Assembly: GCA_011389885.1 (NCBI GenBank)
Contig: JAABTK010000001.1
Coordinates: forward strand, 27,637-91,636
Source of the DNA: Gammaproteobacteria bacterium
GTDB lineage: Bacteria > Pseudomonadota > Gammaproteobacteria > Chromatiales > Chromatiaceae
Direction of reading: 5' to 3'
DNA: 64,000 nt
Shown piece by piece: positions 44,022 to 53,652 of the stretch. A program made the position numbers and the translations under genes. The number at the start of each line of letters is the position of its first letter. Positions within the stretch are counted from its first letter, which is position 1. The notes below the pieces were generated by a model. The model searched no databases. It was not told the DNA's origin and worked only from the letters and a program-made list of their open reading frames with translations.

Positions 44022-44048
44022 AAAGGGGGCGCATGGCGTCCCCTTTTT
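44022..44048 (+). terminator. Terminator of ectABC
   Basis: AAAGGGGGCGC, short loop, GGCGTCCCC and six T's just after ectC. Confidence 0.82.
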
Positions 44049-44070
44049 TGTCGGTTATCGCCCCGCACTG

Positions 44071-44231
44071 AGAGGCTGTCTGAGAATGGGGGAATCGACT
44101 GCGGAAATGCCCTTTTGGTCGGGTTTTGCGTTCATTTTCGTTAAATAGCCCCCGCTATTCGCCTCAAATGAACCATAAATCGGCTTCAAAATGGCATCCC
44201 CTCGCTACGGTTCCCATTCTCAGACAGCCCC
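44071..44231. mobile_element. MITE family copy B (about 160 bp)
   Basis: Begins AGAGGCTGTCTGAGAATGGG and ends CCCATTCTCAGACAGCCCCT, an inverted match of 19/20. The interior matches copy A at 33296-33461. It sits between the ectC terminator and the hemerythrin gene without disrupting either. Confidence 0.87.
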
Positions 44232-44288
44232 TGAGGCGGCATCTTGCGGGCGAGCCGGCCGCACGAAAACCCGAAGGAGGCCGGTAAA

Positions 44289-45170
44289 ATGACCGCGGAA
44301 TCGACCAATGAACGCAACCTAGTGGTCTGGGGCGACGACCTGAGCCTCGGCCTCGGCGAGGTGGACGAGCAGCACCGTTTCCTGGTGGATCGGATCAACA
44401 TGCTGTGGCAGGCGCTGCTAGGGCATCGCGAGCAGGAGGCGGTGCAGGGGCTGATCGAGGATCTGCACACCTACACCCGCACCCACTTCTCGGCCGAAGA
44501 GGTGCTGATGCGCTCCTTCGACTACCCTAAGCTCGAACAGCATCAACGCTCGCATCGCAGCTTTGAGGCCAAGATCCGCCAGGCCGCCGAGGACTATGAT
44601 GCCGGCAAGCCCATCAGCATCGATTTGCTGCGCTTCCTCAACGAGTGGCTGCAACAGCATATCAAGGTCACGGACCGCGACTATGCGCGCTATGTGGATC
44701 GCCATAAGCACCACGGCATGTTGCGCAACTTCGGCGGTTTCTTTCGCCTCCTGAATCAAATGGCCAGCGGCGAGGAGGCGGAGACCGAGGCCCCGGGCGC
44801 GCACGGGCTTGAGATGCAGCGGGCGATTTCGCTGCACCAGGAGTGGGTGGCGCGGCTGGAGGCCCATCTGGCCGGAGAGCCGGTGGAGATGTCGGCCATG
44901 GAGGCGGCCCAGGACGACTACTGCCTGCTGGGCAATTGGTTGCTGATTCAGGGGGCCGAGGGGTTGGACGAACTCCCCGAGTTCAAGACCCTGATGCAGG
45001 ACCACGCCGACTTTCACATCTGCGCGGCCAATATCGTGACGCACCGTGAGCAGGGCGATGCCGAGGAGGCCCGCCGGCTGTTGAAGCGGGATCTGCGCCA
45101 CCTCTCCAACGCCATCCGTTTCGATATCATTCAACTCTATGCGGCGCTGCAGCAGCGATTTTCCGAATAG
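44289..45170 (+). CDS. Bacteriohemerythrin fused to CZB zinc-binding domain
   Basis: 293 residues. The N-terminal hemerythrin domain has VDEQHRFLVDRINMLWQALL, 'THFSAEEVLMRSFDYPKLEQ', HQRSHRSFEAKI and 'LNEWLQQHIKVTDRDYARYV', giving the His/Glu/Asp ligands of a diiron O2-binding site. From about 180 a CZB domain follows: ISLHQEWVARLEAHLAGEPV, DDYCLLGNWLLI, DHADFHICA, with the H..C..H..H zinc pattern. Likely an oxygen/redox or hypochlorite-sensing soluble protein. ATG 44289 has AGGAGG 8 bases upstream. The in-frame extension before it is not conserved. Confidence 0.88.
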   Translation: MTAESTNERNLVVWGDDLSLGLGEVDEQHRFLVDRINMLWQALLGHREQEAVQGLIEDLHTYTRTHFSAEEVLMRSFDYPKLEQHQRSHRSFEAKIRQAAEDYDAGKPISIDLLRFLNEWLQQHIKVTDRDYARYVDRHKHHGMLRNFGGFFRLLNQMASGEEAETEAPGAHGLEMQRAISLHQEWVARLEAHLAGEPVEMSAMEAAQDDYCLLGNWLLIQGAEGLDELPEFKTLMQDHADFHICAANIVTHREQGDAEEARRLLKRDLRHLSNAIRFDIIQLYAALQQRFSE

Positions 45171-45210
45171 ACCGGCGACTGTCGCCGAAACTGCGCACGC
45201 CGGTCTTTTT
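45170..45210 (+). terminator. Terminator of the hemerythrin-CZB gene
   Basis: GACCGGCG ... CGCCGGTC with an internal loop, followed by TTTTT; directly after the stop and before the surE promoter region. Confidence 0.8.
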
Positions 45211-45255
45211 CTAGTATAGTTGCGCCGGTTCCTGCGCAATCGAAGCCCCAAACCC

Positions 45256-46011
45256 ATGTATATCTTGTTGAGTAATGACGACGGCTATCAGGCCCCGGGC
45301 CTGGCGGCGCTGGCGGCCGCCCTGGAGCCGATGGCCCGGATTACGGTGATCGCCCCCGAGCGGGATCGCTCCGGGGCGAGCAATTCCCTGACCCTGGATC
45401 TGCCGATCCGCGCCCGCGAGGCGGAGAACGGCTTCATTCGGGTGGACGGCACGCCCACCGACTGCGTGCATCTGGCCGTCACCGGCCTGTTGCAGGAGGA
45501 GCCCGATATGGTGGTGGCCGGGATTAACGCCGGGGCCAACATGGGCGACGACGTGCTCTACTCCGGCACGGTGGCGGCGGCCACCGAGGGGCGCTTTCTC
45601 GGCCTGCCGGCGATGGCCGTCTCCTTGGCCTCGCATCGGCCGCGGCATTTCGAGACCGCGGGGCGGGTGGCGCGCGAGCTGGTGCTGCGTTTGCAGCAGG
45701 CCCCGCTGCCGGCGGACAGCATCCTGAACGTGAACGTGCCGGACCTGCCCTATGCCGAGCTGAAGGGCTATCGCGCCACCCGCCTCGGGCACCGCCACAA
45801 GGCCGAGCCAGTGGTGGAGAGCACCGACCCGCGCGGCAAGCGGATCTACTGGATCGGACCCGCGGGGGCGGAGCAGGACGCGGGTCCGGAGACCGATTTC
45901 TACGCGGTGCGCGAGGGCTGGGTTTCGGTGACCCCGTTGCAGGTGGACCTGACTCGGCATGCCGCGTTGCCGGCCCTGGGCGACTGGCTGAGCGCGGCGG
46001 GCGGGGCATGA
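45256..46011 (+). CDS. surE: 5'/3'-nucleotidase SurE
   Basis: 251 residues. [20 protein letters not shown] (metal-binding NDDG), '[20 protein letters not shown]', [11 protein letters not shown], '[20 protein letters not shown]' are the SurE core. It hydrolyses nucleoside monophosphates in stationary phase. First gene of the surE-pcm-yqaA-nlpD-rpoS stretch, overlapping pcm by ATGA. Confidence 0.97.
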   Translation: MYILLSNDDGYQAPGLAALAAALEPMARITVIAPERDRSGASNSLTLDLPIRAREAENGFIRVDGTPTDCVHLAVTGLLQEEPDMVVAGINAGANMGDDVLYSGTVAAATEGRFLGLPAMAVSLASHRPRHFETAGRVARELVLRLQQAPLPADSILNVNVPDLPYAELKGYRATRLGHRHKAEPVVESTDPRGKRIYWIGPAGAEQDAGPETDFYAVREGWVSVTPLQVDLTRHAALPALGDWLSAAGGA

Positions 46012-46667
46012 ACTCGCGGCTGCAAGGCATTGGCATGACCTCCATGCGCACCCGCGAGCGCCTGATTCAGCGCCTGCGCGCCGGGGGCATCCGTGATGAG
46101 CGGGTGTTGGAGGCGATGCGCCAAACCCCGCGCCATATCTTTATGGACGAGGCGCTGGGCAGCCGCGCCTACGAAGACACCGCCTTGCCCATCGGCGGCG
46201 GGCAGACCATTTCGCAACCCTATATCGTGGCCCTAATGACCCAGGCGTTGCTGAAAGACGGCCCGCTCGACAAGGTGCTGGAGGTCGGCACCGGGTCGGG
46301 CTATCAAACCGCGGTGCTGGCCCCGTTGGCGGGGCGGGTCTACAGCGTGGAGCGGATCCGCTGGCTCAAGGACCAGGCCCGGCGGCGACTGGCCGAACTC
46401 GGCATCCAAAATGCGGATCTTTACTACTCCGACGGCGGCCTGGGGCTGCCGCAGCGCGCGCCCTTCGACGGCATTCTGGTCACCGCGGCGCCGCACAGCG
46501 TGCCCGCGGCGCTGGTGGCGCAATTGTCCCCCGAGGGGCGGATGGTGATCCCCGTCGGCCCGCGGGGCAATCAGGATTTGCTGCGCATTCGGCGCGACGG
46601 CCCCGGCTGGCAAGAGGAGTTCCTGGGCAAGGTGGTGTTTGTTCCTTTGATGGATGGGTTGGACTAA
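46008..46667 (+). CDS. pcm: Protein-L-isoaspartate O-methyltransferase
   Basis: 219 residues. '[20 protein letters not shown]', '[20 protein letters not shown]' , the SAM motif [20 protein letters not shown] and [18 protein letters not shown] define PCMT. It repairs isoaspartate in aged proteins. Overlaps surE (ATGA) and the next gene by one base (TAATG). Confidence 0.97.
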   Translation: MNSRLQGIGMTSMRTRERLIQRLRAGGIRDERVLEAMRQTPRHIFMDEALGSRAYEDTALPIGGGQTISQPYIVALMTQALLKDGPLDKVLEVGTGSGYQTAVLAPLAGRVYSVERIRWLKDQARRRLAELGIQNADLYYSDGGLGLPQRAPFDGILVTAAPHSVPAALVAQLSPEGRMVIPVGPRGNQDLLRIRRDGPGWQEEFLGKVVFVPLMDGLD

Positions 46668-47254
46668 TGCAGATTTTTTCGCGACTCTACGACTGGGTGC
46701 TGCGCCTCTCCGGGCATGCCCATGCGCCTTATTACCTCGGCGGCCTGAGCTTTGCCGAGTCGTCCTTTTTCCCGATTCCGCCGGACGTGATGCTGGCCCC
46801 CATGGTGCTGGCCAAGCCCCACCGGGCCTGGGCCTTGGCGCTGCTCACCACGCTCACCTCGGTGGCCGGCGGGGTGGCCGGCTACCTCATCGGCGTATTC
46901 GCCTTCGAGATGGTGGAGCCGCTGCTGCATGAATGGGGCTACTACGACCGCTATCTGCTGGCCCATGCCTGGTTCGAGCAGTGGGGGTTTTGGGCGGTGT
47001 TCCTAGCCGGCTTCTCGCCGATCCCCTACAAGGTGTTCACCATCTCCGCCGGGGTCATCTTCATGCCCTTACTGCCCTTCGTGTTGGCCTCGGTGGTGGG
47101 GCGCGGCGCCCGTTTCTTCATGGTGGCGGGGTTGATGGCTTGGGGCGGGCCGCGCATGGAGCCGGTGTTGCGCAAGTACATCGACGGCATCGGCTGGGCG
47201 ATGGTGGCGCTGGCGGTGGCGGGGCTGGTGCTGTGGCGCCTGTATGCCGCTTAG
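46667..47254 (+). CDS. YqaA/DedA-family (VTT-domain) membrane protein
   Basis: 195 residues, about four membrane helices and re-entrant loops. 'YYLGGLSFAESSFFPIPPDV' (conserved E..F.P.P.D) and 'FLAGFSPIPYKVFTISAGV' (G(S)P.P.K motif) are those of the YqaA subset of the DedA/SNARE-associated family, thought to be lipid scramblases or flippases. Commonly found between pcm and nlpD. Confidence 0.92.
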   Translation: MQIFSRLYDWVLRLSGHAHAPYYLGGLSFAESSFFPIPPDVMLAPMVLAKPHRAWALALLTTLTSVAGGVAGYLIGVFAFEMVEPLLHEWGYYDRYLLAHAWFEQWGFWAVFLAGFSPIPYKVFTISAGVIFMPLLPFVLASVVGRGARFFMVAGLMAWGGPRMEPVLRKYIDGIGWAMVALAVAGLVLWRLYAA

Positions 47255-47374
47255 CGGATTCGTTGCGGGCCAAAATCGGCCCCCGCAAGCGGGCGGAAAG
47301 CGCTTTAAGTTTGCGCCTTAACCCAAGGAAAAATATACTTCCTTCTCTTGAGTTGAGTTTACGGGAGAAGACGG

Positions 47375-48379
47375 ATGCAGATTAGGGGTGCGATTTCGAT
47401 ACGGCGCTTGTCTTGGTTCGCCGGGGCGGCGGTTGCGGCTTGGCTGGTCGGTTGCACGGCCCAGCCGCCGGCGCCGGTGGTCAGCATCGGCGATGCGCGG
47501 ACGGCCCCGGCGCGGGTCCGCCCCGGGCCGCCGCCCGCGGCCCCGCAGCGGCAGCCTGAAGGCTACCAGGTGCAGAGCGGCGATACGCTGTATTCCATCG
47601 CCTGGGGCCAGGGCCTGGATTATCGAAGGCTGGCGGAATGGAACGGCATTCGCGCGCCTTACACCATTTACGCCGGCCAGAAGCTGAACCTGACCCCGCC
47701 CCCGGGGTACGCCGCACACAGCCGTCTGGCCGCCTCGACGCCCAAGACCGCAGACCCGGGCAGCCCCGAGCGGGTCGCCCCGCCATCGCAATTGACCTCC
47801 GAGACCACCCTGGTCGCCTTGGCGCCCGCGCCCCCCAAGCGCGAGCGTGCGCCCGAGGCGGCGGTCGCCCCGTCAAGCGCCGCGAGTGCGCCGCCGGTCG
47901 CCGAGCCCGCGGCGTCCGCCCCGCAAGGCGAGCCAACCGTGGCCGAGGCGCCCCCGCCGCCGACGGATAAACCTCAAACCCCGCACGTCTTTCCCAAGGG
48001 ACCCCTGCACTGGGCCTGGCCGGCGGATGGCGAGGTGGTGGAGCGGTTCGACACCCAGAAGCTGGTCAAGGGCATCCGCATCGCGGGCCAGCCGGGGCAG
48101 GCGGTGCGCGCCGCCGAGGCGGGCGAGGTGGTGTACAGCAATGAGGGGATTTCCCGATTGGGTCCGGTGGTGATTATCAAGCATAATGAGGAGTACCTGA
48201 GCGCCTATTCGATGAATCGGGCGCTGCTGGTGGATGAGGGTGAATGGGTGGAAAAGGGGGCGAAGATCGCGGAAATGGGCGCGGACCCGAAGGCCGGTTC
48301 AGGGCTCTTGCATTTTGAGATCCGCCTGGCCGGAGATCCGGTGGACCCGCTCGGCCTTCTCGGCCCGGATGACCGCTGA
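47375..48379 (+). CDS. nlpD: Murein hydrolase activator NlpD (LysM lipoprotein)
   Basis: 334 residues. Lipobox LVGC with Cys27 for lipidation; LysM at about 62-106 (YQVQSGDTLYSIAWGQGLDY, ending YAGQKLNL); a long Pro/Ala-rich linker; and a C-terminal degenerate M23 domain (VFPKGPLHWAWPADGEVVER, 'VVIIKHNEEYLSAYSMNRAL') lacking the zinc His pair, as in NlpD, which activates AmiC. It lies directly upstream of rpoS; part of rpoS transcription commonly starts inside nlpD. Confidence 0.94.
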   Translation: MQIRGAISIRRLSWFAGAAVAAWLVGCTAQPPAPVVSIGDARTAPARVRPGPPPAAPQRQPEGYQVQSGDTLYSIAWGQGLDYRRLAEWNGIRAPYTIYAGQKLNLTPPPGYAAHSRLAASTPKTADPGSPERVAPPSQLTSETTLVALAPAPPKRERAPEAAVAPSSAASAPPVAEPAASAPQGEPTVAEAPPPPTDKPQTPHVFPKGPLHWAWPADGEVVERFDTQKLVKGIRIAGQPGQAVRAAEAGEVVYSNEGISRLGPVVIIKHNEEYLSAYSMNRALLVDEGEWVEKGAKIAEMGADPKAGSGLLHFEIRLAGDPVDPLGLLGPDDR

Positions 48380-48451
48380 GCGGCCAGCCGATTGGCGGGC
48401 GCCCGGCCAATCCCCGCAAGCCCCCTAGGCCCTGGCGGAAAGCGAGAACCG

Positions 48452-49447
48452 ATGCCGAAGAAAACCAGAGCAAAGCCCTTGGCGGAGTCCGAGGCGGCGA
48501 TGCCCGAACCCGAAAGCGCAGGCGAGCGGCTCGATCCGGATGCGGCCGAGACGCCTCGGGAGGCGGCGGAGCCAGCCGATATGGCGGACCCGCTGTTGGC
48601 GCCGGACCCCGGGGTGCAGCTCGATGCCACGCGCCTGTATTTGAACGAAATCGGGGCCTCGACGCTGCTCACGGCCAGCGAAGAGGTGGCCTTGGCGCGG
48701 CGCGCCCAAAAGGGCGATATGCAGGCGCGCCAGCAGATGATCGAATGCAATCTGCGCTTGGTGGTGAAGATATCCCGGCGCTACATGAATCGCGGCCTGG
48801 CCCTGCTCGACTTAATCGAAGAGGGCAATTTGGGGTTGATTCGGGCGGTGGGGAAGTTCGACCCCGAACGGGGGTTTCGCTTCTCCACCTACGCCACCTG
48901 GTGGATCCGCCAAAGCATCGAGCGGGCCATCATGAACCAGACCCGCACCATTCGGTTGCCGATCCATGTGGTCAAGGAAATCAACGGCTGCCTGCGGGCC
49001 GCGCGCCGGTTGGCGCAGACGGTGGATCACGAGCCCACCGCGGAGGAAATCGCCGGCTTGCTGGATCGGCCGATCAACGAGGTCAAGCGCATGCTCGGCC
49101 TCAATGAGCGCATCACCTCGGTCGATTCGCCCCTGGGCAAGGACGCGGAACGCCCGCTGCTGGACAGCATCCCCGACCAACAGGCCACGGATCCCTTCGA
49201 GCACCTGCAATTTGATCGCCTCAAGGGCGATATAGACGAATGGCTGGGCAAGCTCAGCGAAAAGCAGCAACAGGTGATGATGCGCCGTTTCGGGCTGTGC
49301 GGCTACGAGACCTCGACCCTCGAACAGGTGGCGCTGGAACTCGGGGTCACCCGGGAGCGGGTGCGCCAGATCCAAATCGACGCCCTGAAGCGCCTGCGGG
49401 TGATCCTGGAGCGCGACGGCTACTCAATCGACTCGATCCTCAGCTGA
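48452..49447 (+). CDS. rpoS: RNA polymerase sigma factor RpoS
   Basis: 331 residues. Region 1.2 '[20 protein letters not shown]', region 2 '[20 protein letters not shown]' and '[20 protein letters not shown]', region 3 '[20 protein letters not shown]', region 4 '[20 protein letters not shown]' are all present. It directs stationary-phase and general stress genes. ATG 48452 gives a normal-length N-terminus; an earlier in-frame TTG at 48392 adds 20 unlikely residues. The downstream 410 bp hold no gene. Confidence 0.97.
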   Translation: MPKKTRAKPLAESEAAMPEPESAGERLDPDAAETPREAAEPADMADPLLAPDPGVQLDATRLYLNEIGASTLLTASEEVALARRAQKGDMQARQQMIECNLRLVVKISRRYMNRGLALLDLIEEGNLGLIRAVGKFDPERGFRFSTYATWWIRQSIERAIMNQTRTIRLPIHVVKEINGCLRAARRLAQTVDHEPTAEEIAGLLDRPINEVKRMLGLNERITSVDSPLGKDAERPLLDSIPDQQATDPFEHLQFDRLKGDIDEWLGKLSEKQQQVMMRRFGLCGYETSTLEQVALELGVTRERVRQIQIDALKRLRVILERDGYSIDSILS

Positions 49448-49734
49448 CCCCGGCGGCCCCCGTGGTCGCCGCGGGCGGGCGCCGTGGCGAGGGCCATTAC
49501 GCGGTGAAAGACTCGGTTATCGCCCGCGGCCGGAAAACGTCATTCAACCCAACAGAGATTCGGCCTCGGTGGGCCGGTTTCAAGCCCCCGGGGCGCCGAC
49601 AGACCGCTTAGATGATTAAAATATTCTATCGCCCGATTTTTTCAGTTTATGGAAATAGGCCATTAACTAACGAATAATCAAGCGATTAGCGTTACAAGCC
49701 GCGGCGGGGGCGGGATTTCCCCAATCCCGCGTTC

Positions 49735-49763
49735 TTGACAAATCAAGGCCGGAAGTATGTGAT
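49735..49763 (+). promoter_or_regulatory. Possible ccoN promoter
   Basis: TTGACA (49735-49740), 17-bp spacer, TGTGAT (49758-49763), about 95 bp before the ccoN start. A CTTGA-N4-TCAAG palindrome overlaps the -35, but its spacing is two bases short of an FNR/Anr site. The rest of the 49448-49858 gap shows an AT-rich stretch at about 49610-49690 and no gene. Confidence 0.42.
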
Positions 49764-49858
49764 ATGCCGCACCTTAGACCCTGCCTCGGCAGGGATTCGA
49801 GGCAGGCTCTTCAATCCTTTGGGTGTTGTGTTCAACTTTAGAAATAAAAGGGGGGTTC

Positions 49859-51286
49859 ATGGACGCCACAGCTGAACAAAAGTACAACTTCGAGGTTGTA
49901 CGTTGGTTCTCCGTCATGGCGGTCGTCTATCTTGTGGTAGGCGCCTTGGTCGGGGTGTACATCGCGTCAGAACTGGCGTGGCCTGTACTGAACTTCGATA
50001 GTCCTTACATCTCGTTCGGGCGTTTGCGCCCGTTGCATACCAACGCAGTCATCTTCGCCTTCGGCGGCTGCGTGCTCATGGCTGCGGCCTTCTACACCGT
50101 TCAGCGCACCTGCGGCGTTCGCCTCTGGAGCGACAAGCTCGCTTGGTTCGTGTTCTGGGGCTGGAACGCGATCATCGTGTCCGCCGTCATCACCCTGCCC
50201 CTCGGCCTCACCGGCGGCAAGGAATACGCGGAGCTGGAGTGGCCCATCGACATCGCCATCGCGGTGGTGTGGTTGGCCTACACCTTCAACTTCCTGATGA
50301 CCATCGCCACCCGCAAGACCTCGCACATCTATGTGTCCAACTGGTTCTTCCTGGGCATGATGGTGATGATCACCTACCTGCATGTGGTGAACAGCCTGGC
50401 CATCCCGGTGTCCCTGTTCGACTCCTACTCGATCTTCTCCGGGGTGCAGGACGCCATGATCCAGTGGTGGTGGGGCCATAACGCCGTGGGCTTCTACCTC
50501 ACCGCCGGCTTCCTCGGCATCATGTACTACTTCGTGCCCAAGCAGGCCGGTCGTCCGGTGTACTCCTACCGCCTGTCGGTAATCCACTTCTGGGCCCTGA
50601 TGTTCGGTTACGTCTGGCTGGGCGCCCATCACCTGCAATACACCGCGCTGCCCGACTGGACCGGCTCCCTCGGCGCCGCCGTCTCCCTGGCCATGATCAT
50701 CCCCTCCTGGGGCGGGGCCGTGAACGGCATGATGACCCTCTCCGGGGCTTGGGACAAACTGCGTGACGATTACATCCTGCGCTTCCTGATCATGTCCCTG
50801 GCCTTCTACGCCATGTCCACCTTCGAAGGCCCGGTGATGTCGCTAAAGACCGTCAACGCGCTGTCTCACTACACCGACTGGACCGTGGGTCATGTCCACT
50901 CCGGCGCCTTAGGCTGGGTGGCCATGGTCGGCATGGGCGCGATCTATCACATGATCGAGCGCACCTACCACACCAAGATGGCGTCGCCGGCGCTGATCAA
51001 CGCCCACTTCTGGACCGCCACCATCGGCGCGGTGATTTACATCGTCGCCATGTGGGTCTCCGGCATCATGCAGGGTCTGATGTGGCGGGCCTATGACGAG
51101 TACGGCACCCTGGCCTACACCTTCGCCGAGTCGGTGGAAGCCATGCATCCGTACTACGCCATGCGCGCCATCGGCGGCATGATCTTCCTGCTGGGTGCGG
51201 TGTTGATGCTGATCAACGTAATCATGACCGTGCGCAAATCAGTGTCCGAGGGCTCGCTGCAGCAGGCCCGTGCATCCGCTATCTGA
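49859..51286 (+). CDS. ccoN: cbb3-type cytochrome c oxidase subunit I
   Basis: 475 residues, about 12 membrane helices. The six His ligands of the heme b, heme b3 and CuB are in helices with [15 protein letters not shown], '[20 protein letters not shown]', [13 protein letters not shown] and '[20 protein letters not shown]'. It is the catalytic O2-reducing and proton-pumping subunit of a high-affinity oxidase. ATG 49859 has GGGGGG 5-10 bases before it. First gene of ccoNOQP. Confidence 0.96.
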   Translation: MDATAEQKYNFEVVRWFSVMAVVYLVVGALVGVYIASELAWPVLNFDSPYISFGRLRPLHTNAVIFAFGGCVLMAAAFYTVQRTCGVRLWSDKLAWFVFWGWNAIIVSAVITLPLGLTGGKEYAELEWPIDIAIAVVWLAYTFNFLMTIATRKTSHIYVSNWFFLGMMVMITYLHVVNSLAIPVSLFDSYSIFSGVQDAMIQWWWGHNAVGFYLTAGFLGIMYYFVPKQAGRPVYSYRLSVIHFWALMFGYVWLGAHHLQYTALPDWTGSLGAAVSLAMIIPSWGGAVNGMMTLSGAWDKLRDDYILRFLIMSLAFYAMSTFEGPVMSLKTVNALSHYTDWTVGHVHSGALGWVAMVGMGAIYHMIERTYHTKMASPALINAHFWTATIGAVIYIVAMWVSGIMQGLMWRAYDEYGTLAYTFAESVEAMHPYYAMRAIGGMIFLLGAVLMLINVIMTVRKSVSEGSLQQARASAI

Positions 51287-51302
51287 TCGGGGGAGAAAGA
51301 AA

Positions 51303-52016
51303 ATGGCAGAAAACACGAAGCCTAAAAGTTTCCAGGAGAAAATGGAGGTCAATATTTGGGCCCTCCTCATCGTCCTGGCCATGGCGCTGTCCGTGGGCGG
51401 CATCGTCGAGATCGTGCCCTTGTTCACCATGAAGAGCACCATGGAGCATAACCAGCACAACGAGCTGATCTGGCAGCGCGAGGCCGGCCAGACCCTGGCC
51501 GATTGGGACGCGGGCGACGGCATTCGCCCGTACACCGCGCTAGAGCTGGCCGGGCGCGACATGTACCTGCGCGAGGGGTGCTACACCTGCCACTCGCAGA
51601 TGGTGCGTCCGTTCCGCGATGAGAAAGAGCGCTACGGCCATTACTCGCTGGCCTCCGAGTCGATGTACGACCACCCCTTCCAATGGGGTTCCAAGCGCAC
51701 CGGGCCGGACCTGGCCCGCCTCGGCGGCAAGTACTCCGATGACTGGCATCGCAAGCACCTGCGGGCCCCGCGCTCGTTGGTGCCCGAGTCGGTGATGCCG
51801 AATTACCCCTGGCTGATGGAGACCATGCTGGACGACTACGATATCGAGACCCGCATGAGGGCCATGCAGACCCTCGGCGTGCCTTACCTCGATAGCGACA
51901 TCCAGGGCGCGAGCGAACAGTTGGCCGGCAAGACCGAAGAGGATGCGATGGTGGCCTATCTCCAAGTGCTCGGCACCATGGCCGAGCTTGACGAGAGCAA
52001 GGTTTACCGTGAGTAG
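51303..52016 (+). CDS. ccoO: cbb3 oxidase subunit II (monoheme cytochrome c)
   Basis: 237 residues. One N-terminal membrane anchor ([20 protein letters not shown]), then the heme-c motif C93-YTC96-H97 in '[20 protein letters not shown]' and a Met ligand region ([16 protein letters not shown]). It passes electrons from CcoP to CcoN. The stop lies a few bases into ccoQ. Confidence 0.96.
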   Translation: MAENTKPKSFQEKMEVNIWALLIVLAMALSVGGIVEIVPLFTMKSTMEHNQHNELIWQREAGQTLADWDAGDGIRPYTALELAGRDMYLREGCYTCHSQMVRPFRDEKERYGHYSLASESMYDHPFQWGSKRTGPDLARLGGKYSDDWHRKHLRAPRSLVPESVMPNYPWLMETMLDDYDIETRMRAMQTLGVPYLDSDIQGASEQLAGKTEEDAMVAYLQVLGTMAELDESKVYRE

Positions 52017-52227
52017 TTTGGCCGAGTACTTCCATACCGACTGGGAGGCGATGACCACGAGTGATTGGGTGGGGACCATCCTCACCGTGGTTATCTTCCT
52101 GCTGATGGTGGTGCTCTACGTCCATGTGCTGCGTCCGAAGAACCGGGAAAAATTCGAATCCAAGAAGAACATCCCGCTGGACGACGACGAAACCTCAGAT
52201 ATCGGAGACAACAATGGCGGAAAATAA
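52009..52227 (+). CDS. ccoQ: cbb3 oxidase subunit CcoQ
   Basis: 72 residues from GTG 52009, overlapping the end of ccoO. One membrane helix ([20 protein letters not shown]) followed by '[20 protein letters not shown]' and an acidic tail, as in CcoQ/FixQ, which stabilises the complex. It also overlaps the ccoP start. Confidence 0.92.
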   Translation: MSSLAEYFHTDWEAMTTSDWVGTILTVVIFLLMVVLYVHVLRPKNREKFESKKNIPLDDDETSDIGDNNGGK

Positions 52228-53080
52228 TCCTTTTCCGGGTGAAAACAACACCGGACACGTTTGGGATGAAAACCTGCGTGAACTCTCTAACCCGCCACCC
52301 AAGTGGTGGATGATCGCGTTGTGGGCCTCTCTGGCGTGGTTTGTCGGTTATGGCTTTCTGTATCCCATGTGGCCCATCGGCCAGGAGCCGACTCAAGGCC
52401 TCTTGGGCTGGAGCCAGATGGATGAGTATAACGAGGCGGTGGCCGAGGTGGAGAAGATGCGCGCCCCCTACGAGAATAAGATCGCCGGCATGAATGCGGC
52501 GGCCATTCTCGAGGACAGCGAGCTTCAGGAGTACATCCAGCGCTCGGCCAAGGTGCTGTTCGGCGACAATTGCGCCGCCTGTCACGGCGCCGGCGGCGCG
52601 GGCAACATCGCCTTTCCGGTGTTGGCCGACGACAACTGGCTGTATGGCGGTCAAATCGACACCATCATGCAGAGCATCAACAACGGCCGCGCCGGGGTGA
52701 TGACCGCGCATGCCAAGATCCTCTCCGACGAGGAGATCAACACCCTGGCCCAGTACACGCTGACTCTCAGTCAGGGCAAGGATGACCCGGCCGGCAAGAC
52801 CCTGTTCCAGCAAAAGGGCTGCATCGCGTGCCACGGGATGGACGCCAAGGGCATGCATGCCTTAGGCTCGGCGAACCTCACCGACGGCATTTGGCGGTTC
52901 CTGCCGGAAGCGGGCGAGACCCAGTTGGATTCCGCGGAATACACCATTCGCCACGGGGTGAACGATCCCAATGATCCGCAGACTCGCGAGGCCCAAATGC
53001 CAGCCTTTAAGGATCGCCTGGACGACAGCGATGTAAAGAAACTGGCAGTGTATGTCCACACCCTAGGCGGCGGTCAATAA
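52214..53080 (+). CDS. ccoP: cbb3 oxidase subunit III (diheme cytochrome c)
   Basis: 288 residues. 'GHVWDENLRELSNPPPKWWM' and one membrane helix, then two c-type heme motifs C120-AAC-H124 and C203-IAC-H207. It receives electrons from a soluble cytochrome c. Last structural gene; a 38-aa membrane ORF follows 60 bp later. Confidence 0.97.
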   Translation: MAENNPFPGENNTGHVWDENLRELSNPPPKWWMIALWASLAWFVGYGFLYPMWPIGQEPTQGLLGWSQMDEYNEAVAEVEKMRAPYENKIAGMNAAAILEDSELQEYIQRSAKVLFGDNCAACHGAGGAGNIAFPVLADDNWLYGGQIDTIMQSINNGRAGVMTAHAKILSDEEINTLAQYTLTLSQGKDDPAGKTLFQQKGCIACHGMDAKGMHALGSANLTDGIWRFLPEAGETQLDSAEYTIRHGVNDPNDPQTREAQMPAFKDRLDDSDVKKLAVYVHTLGGGQ

Positions 53081-53143
53081 CGCAGCCTATGGAACGCGGG
53101 GGCGCCAGGCCCCCGCGGCCTTTACCAAGCTAAGGGGGTTATC

Positions 53144-53260
53144 ATGAATCAGGATGCCGTGTTCTGGGGCGCCATTATCACCATAGTCGGCTCGGTCATC
53201 GTGCTGGGGTTTTTGGTCTACAAGGTGCTTCAATTGATGAACAAAGACCAGAACAAATAG
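53144..53260 (+). CDS. 38-aa single-pass membrane protein after ccoP
   Basis: MNQDAVFWGAIITIVGSVIV.. has one hydrophobic helix (about 7-28) and a lysine-rich C-terminus (KVLQLMNKDQNK). GGGGG lies about 6 bases before the ATG at 53144, and a strong terminator follows, so it is very probably translated with ccoNOQP. Small single-helix subunits such as CcoM are known to stabilise some cbb3 oxidases. That comparison is by position and size, not by clear sequence similarity. Confidence 0.7.
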   Translation: MNQDAVFWGAIITIVGSVIVLGFLVYKVLQLMNKDQNK

Positions 53261-53287
53261 CCCGACTTAGGGTCGAATGGGTTAAGG

Positions 53288-53316
53288 AAGGGGGGATGCA
53301 AATCCCCCCTTTTTTT
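53288..53316 (+). terminator. Terminator of ccoNOQP and the small ORF
   Basis: AAGGGGGGAT, loop GCAA, ATCCCCCCTT and seven T's. Confidence 0.93.
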
Positions 53317-53403
53317 GGGTGTTCGCCGGGGCGACGCGGGGGCCGGCCCTGAAGCTGAGAATTGAGAAATCGCATTTTTTCCCTGCAAGTCATTGCGTAG
53401 ACT

Positions 53404-53566
53404 TAGGCGCTGTCCGAAAAATGGCAGGCGTAGCGAGGGGAGGCCATTTGGCGGCCGATTTTTTGTGCATTTAAGTCGAATAGCGGGTCTATTTGACGAA
53501 AATGGACCAAAATCCAACCCAAAGGGCCTTTCCGCAGTCGATTCTGCCAGTCTCGGGCAGCCTCTT
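53404..53566. mobile_element. MITE family copy C, diverged, inverted orientation
   Basis: Reading the minus strand it starts AAGAGGCTGCCCGAGACTGG and ends ..TTTTTCGGACAGCGCC. Its core (AATCGACTGCGGAAAGGCCC, AAATAGACCCGCTATTCG) matches copies A and B. About 70% identity by eye. It lies between the cco terminator and ccoG. Confidence 0.75.
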
Positions 53567-53652
53567 ATCTTTTCGCGGCGAATACGGTTCGCGCGGCGGC
53601 CCCTTGAGCCCGTGGGGAAGCGTCCAGACCGCCCCTGAGCAGGAGAACTTCC

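Noticed and set aside
49730..49750. FNR/Anr box upstream of ccoN (CTTGA-N4-TCAAG)
   Set aside because: FNR sites are TTGAT-N4-ATCAA; here the half-sites are two bases too close together.
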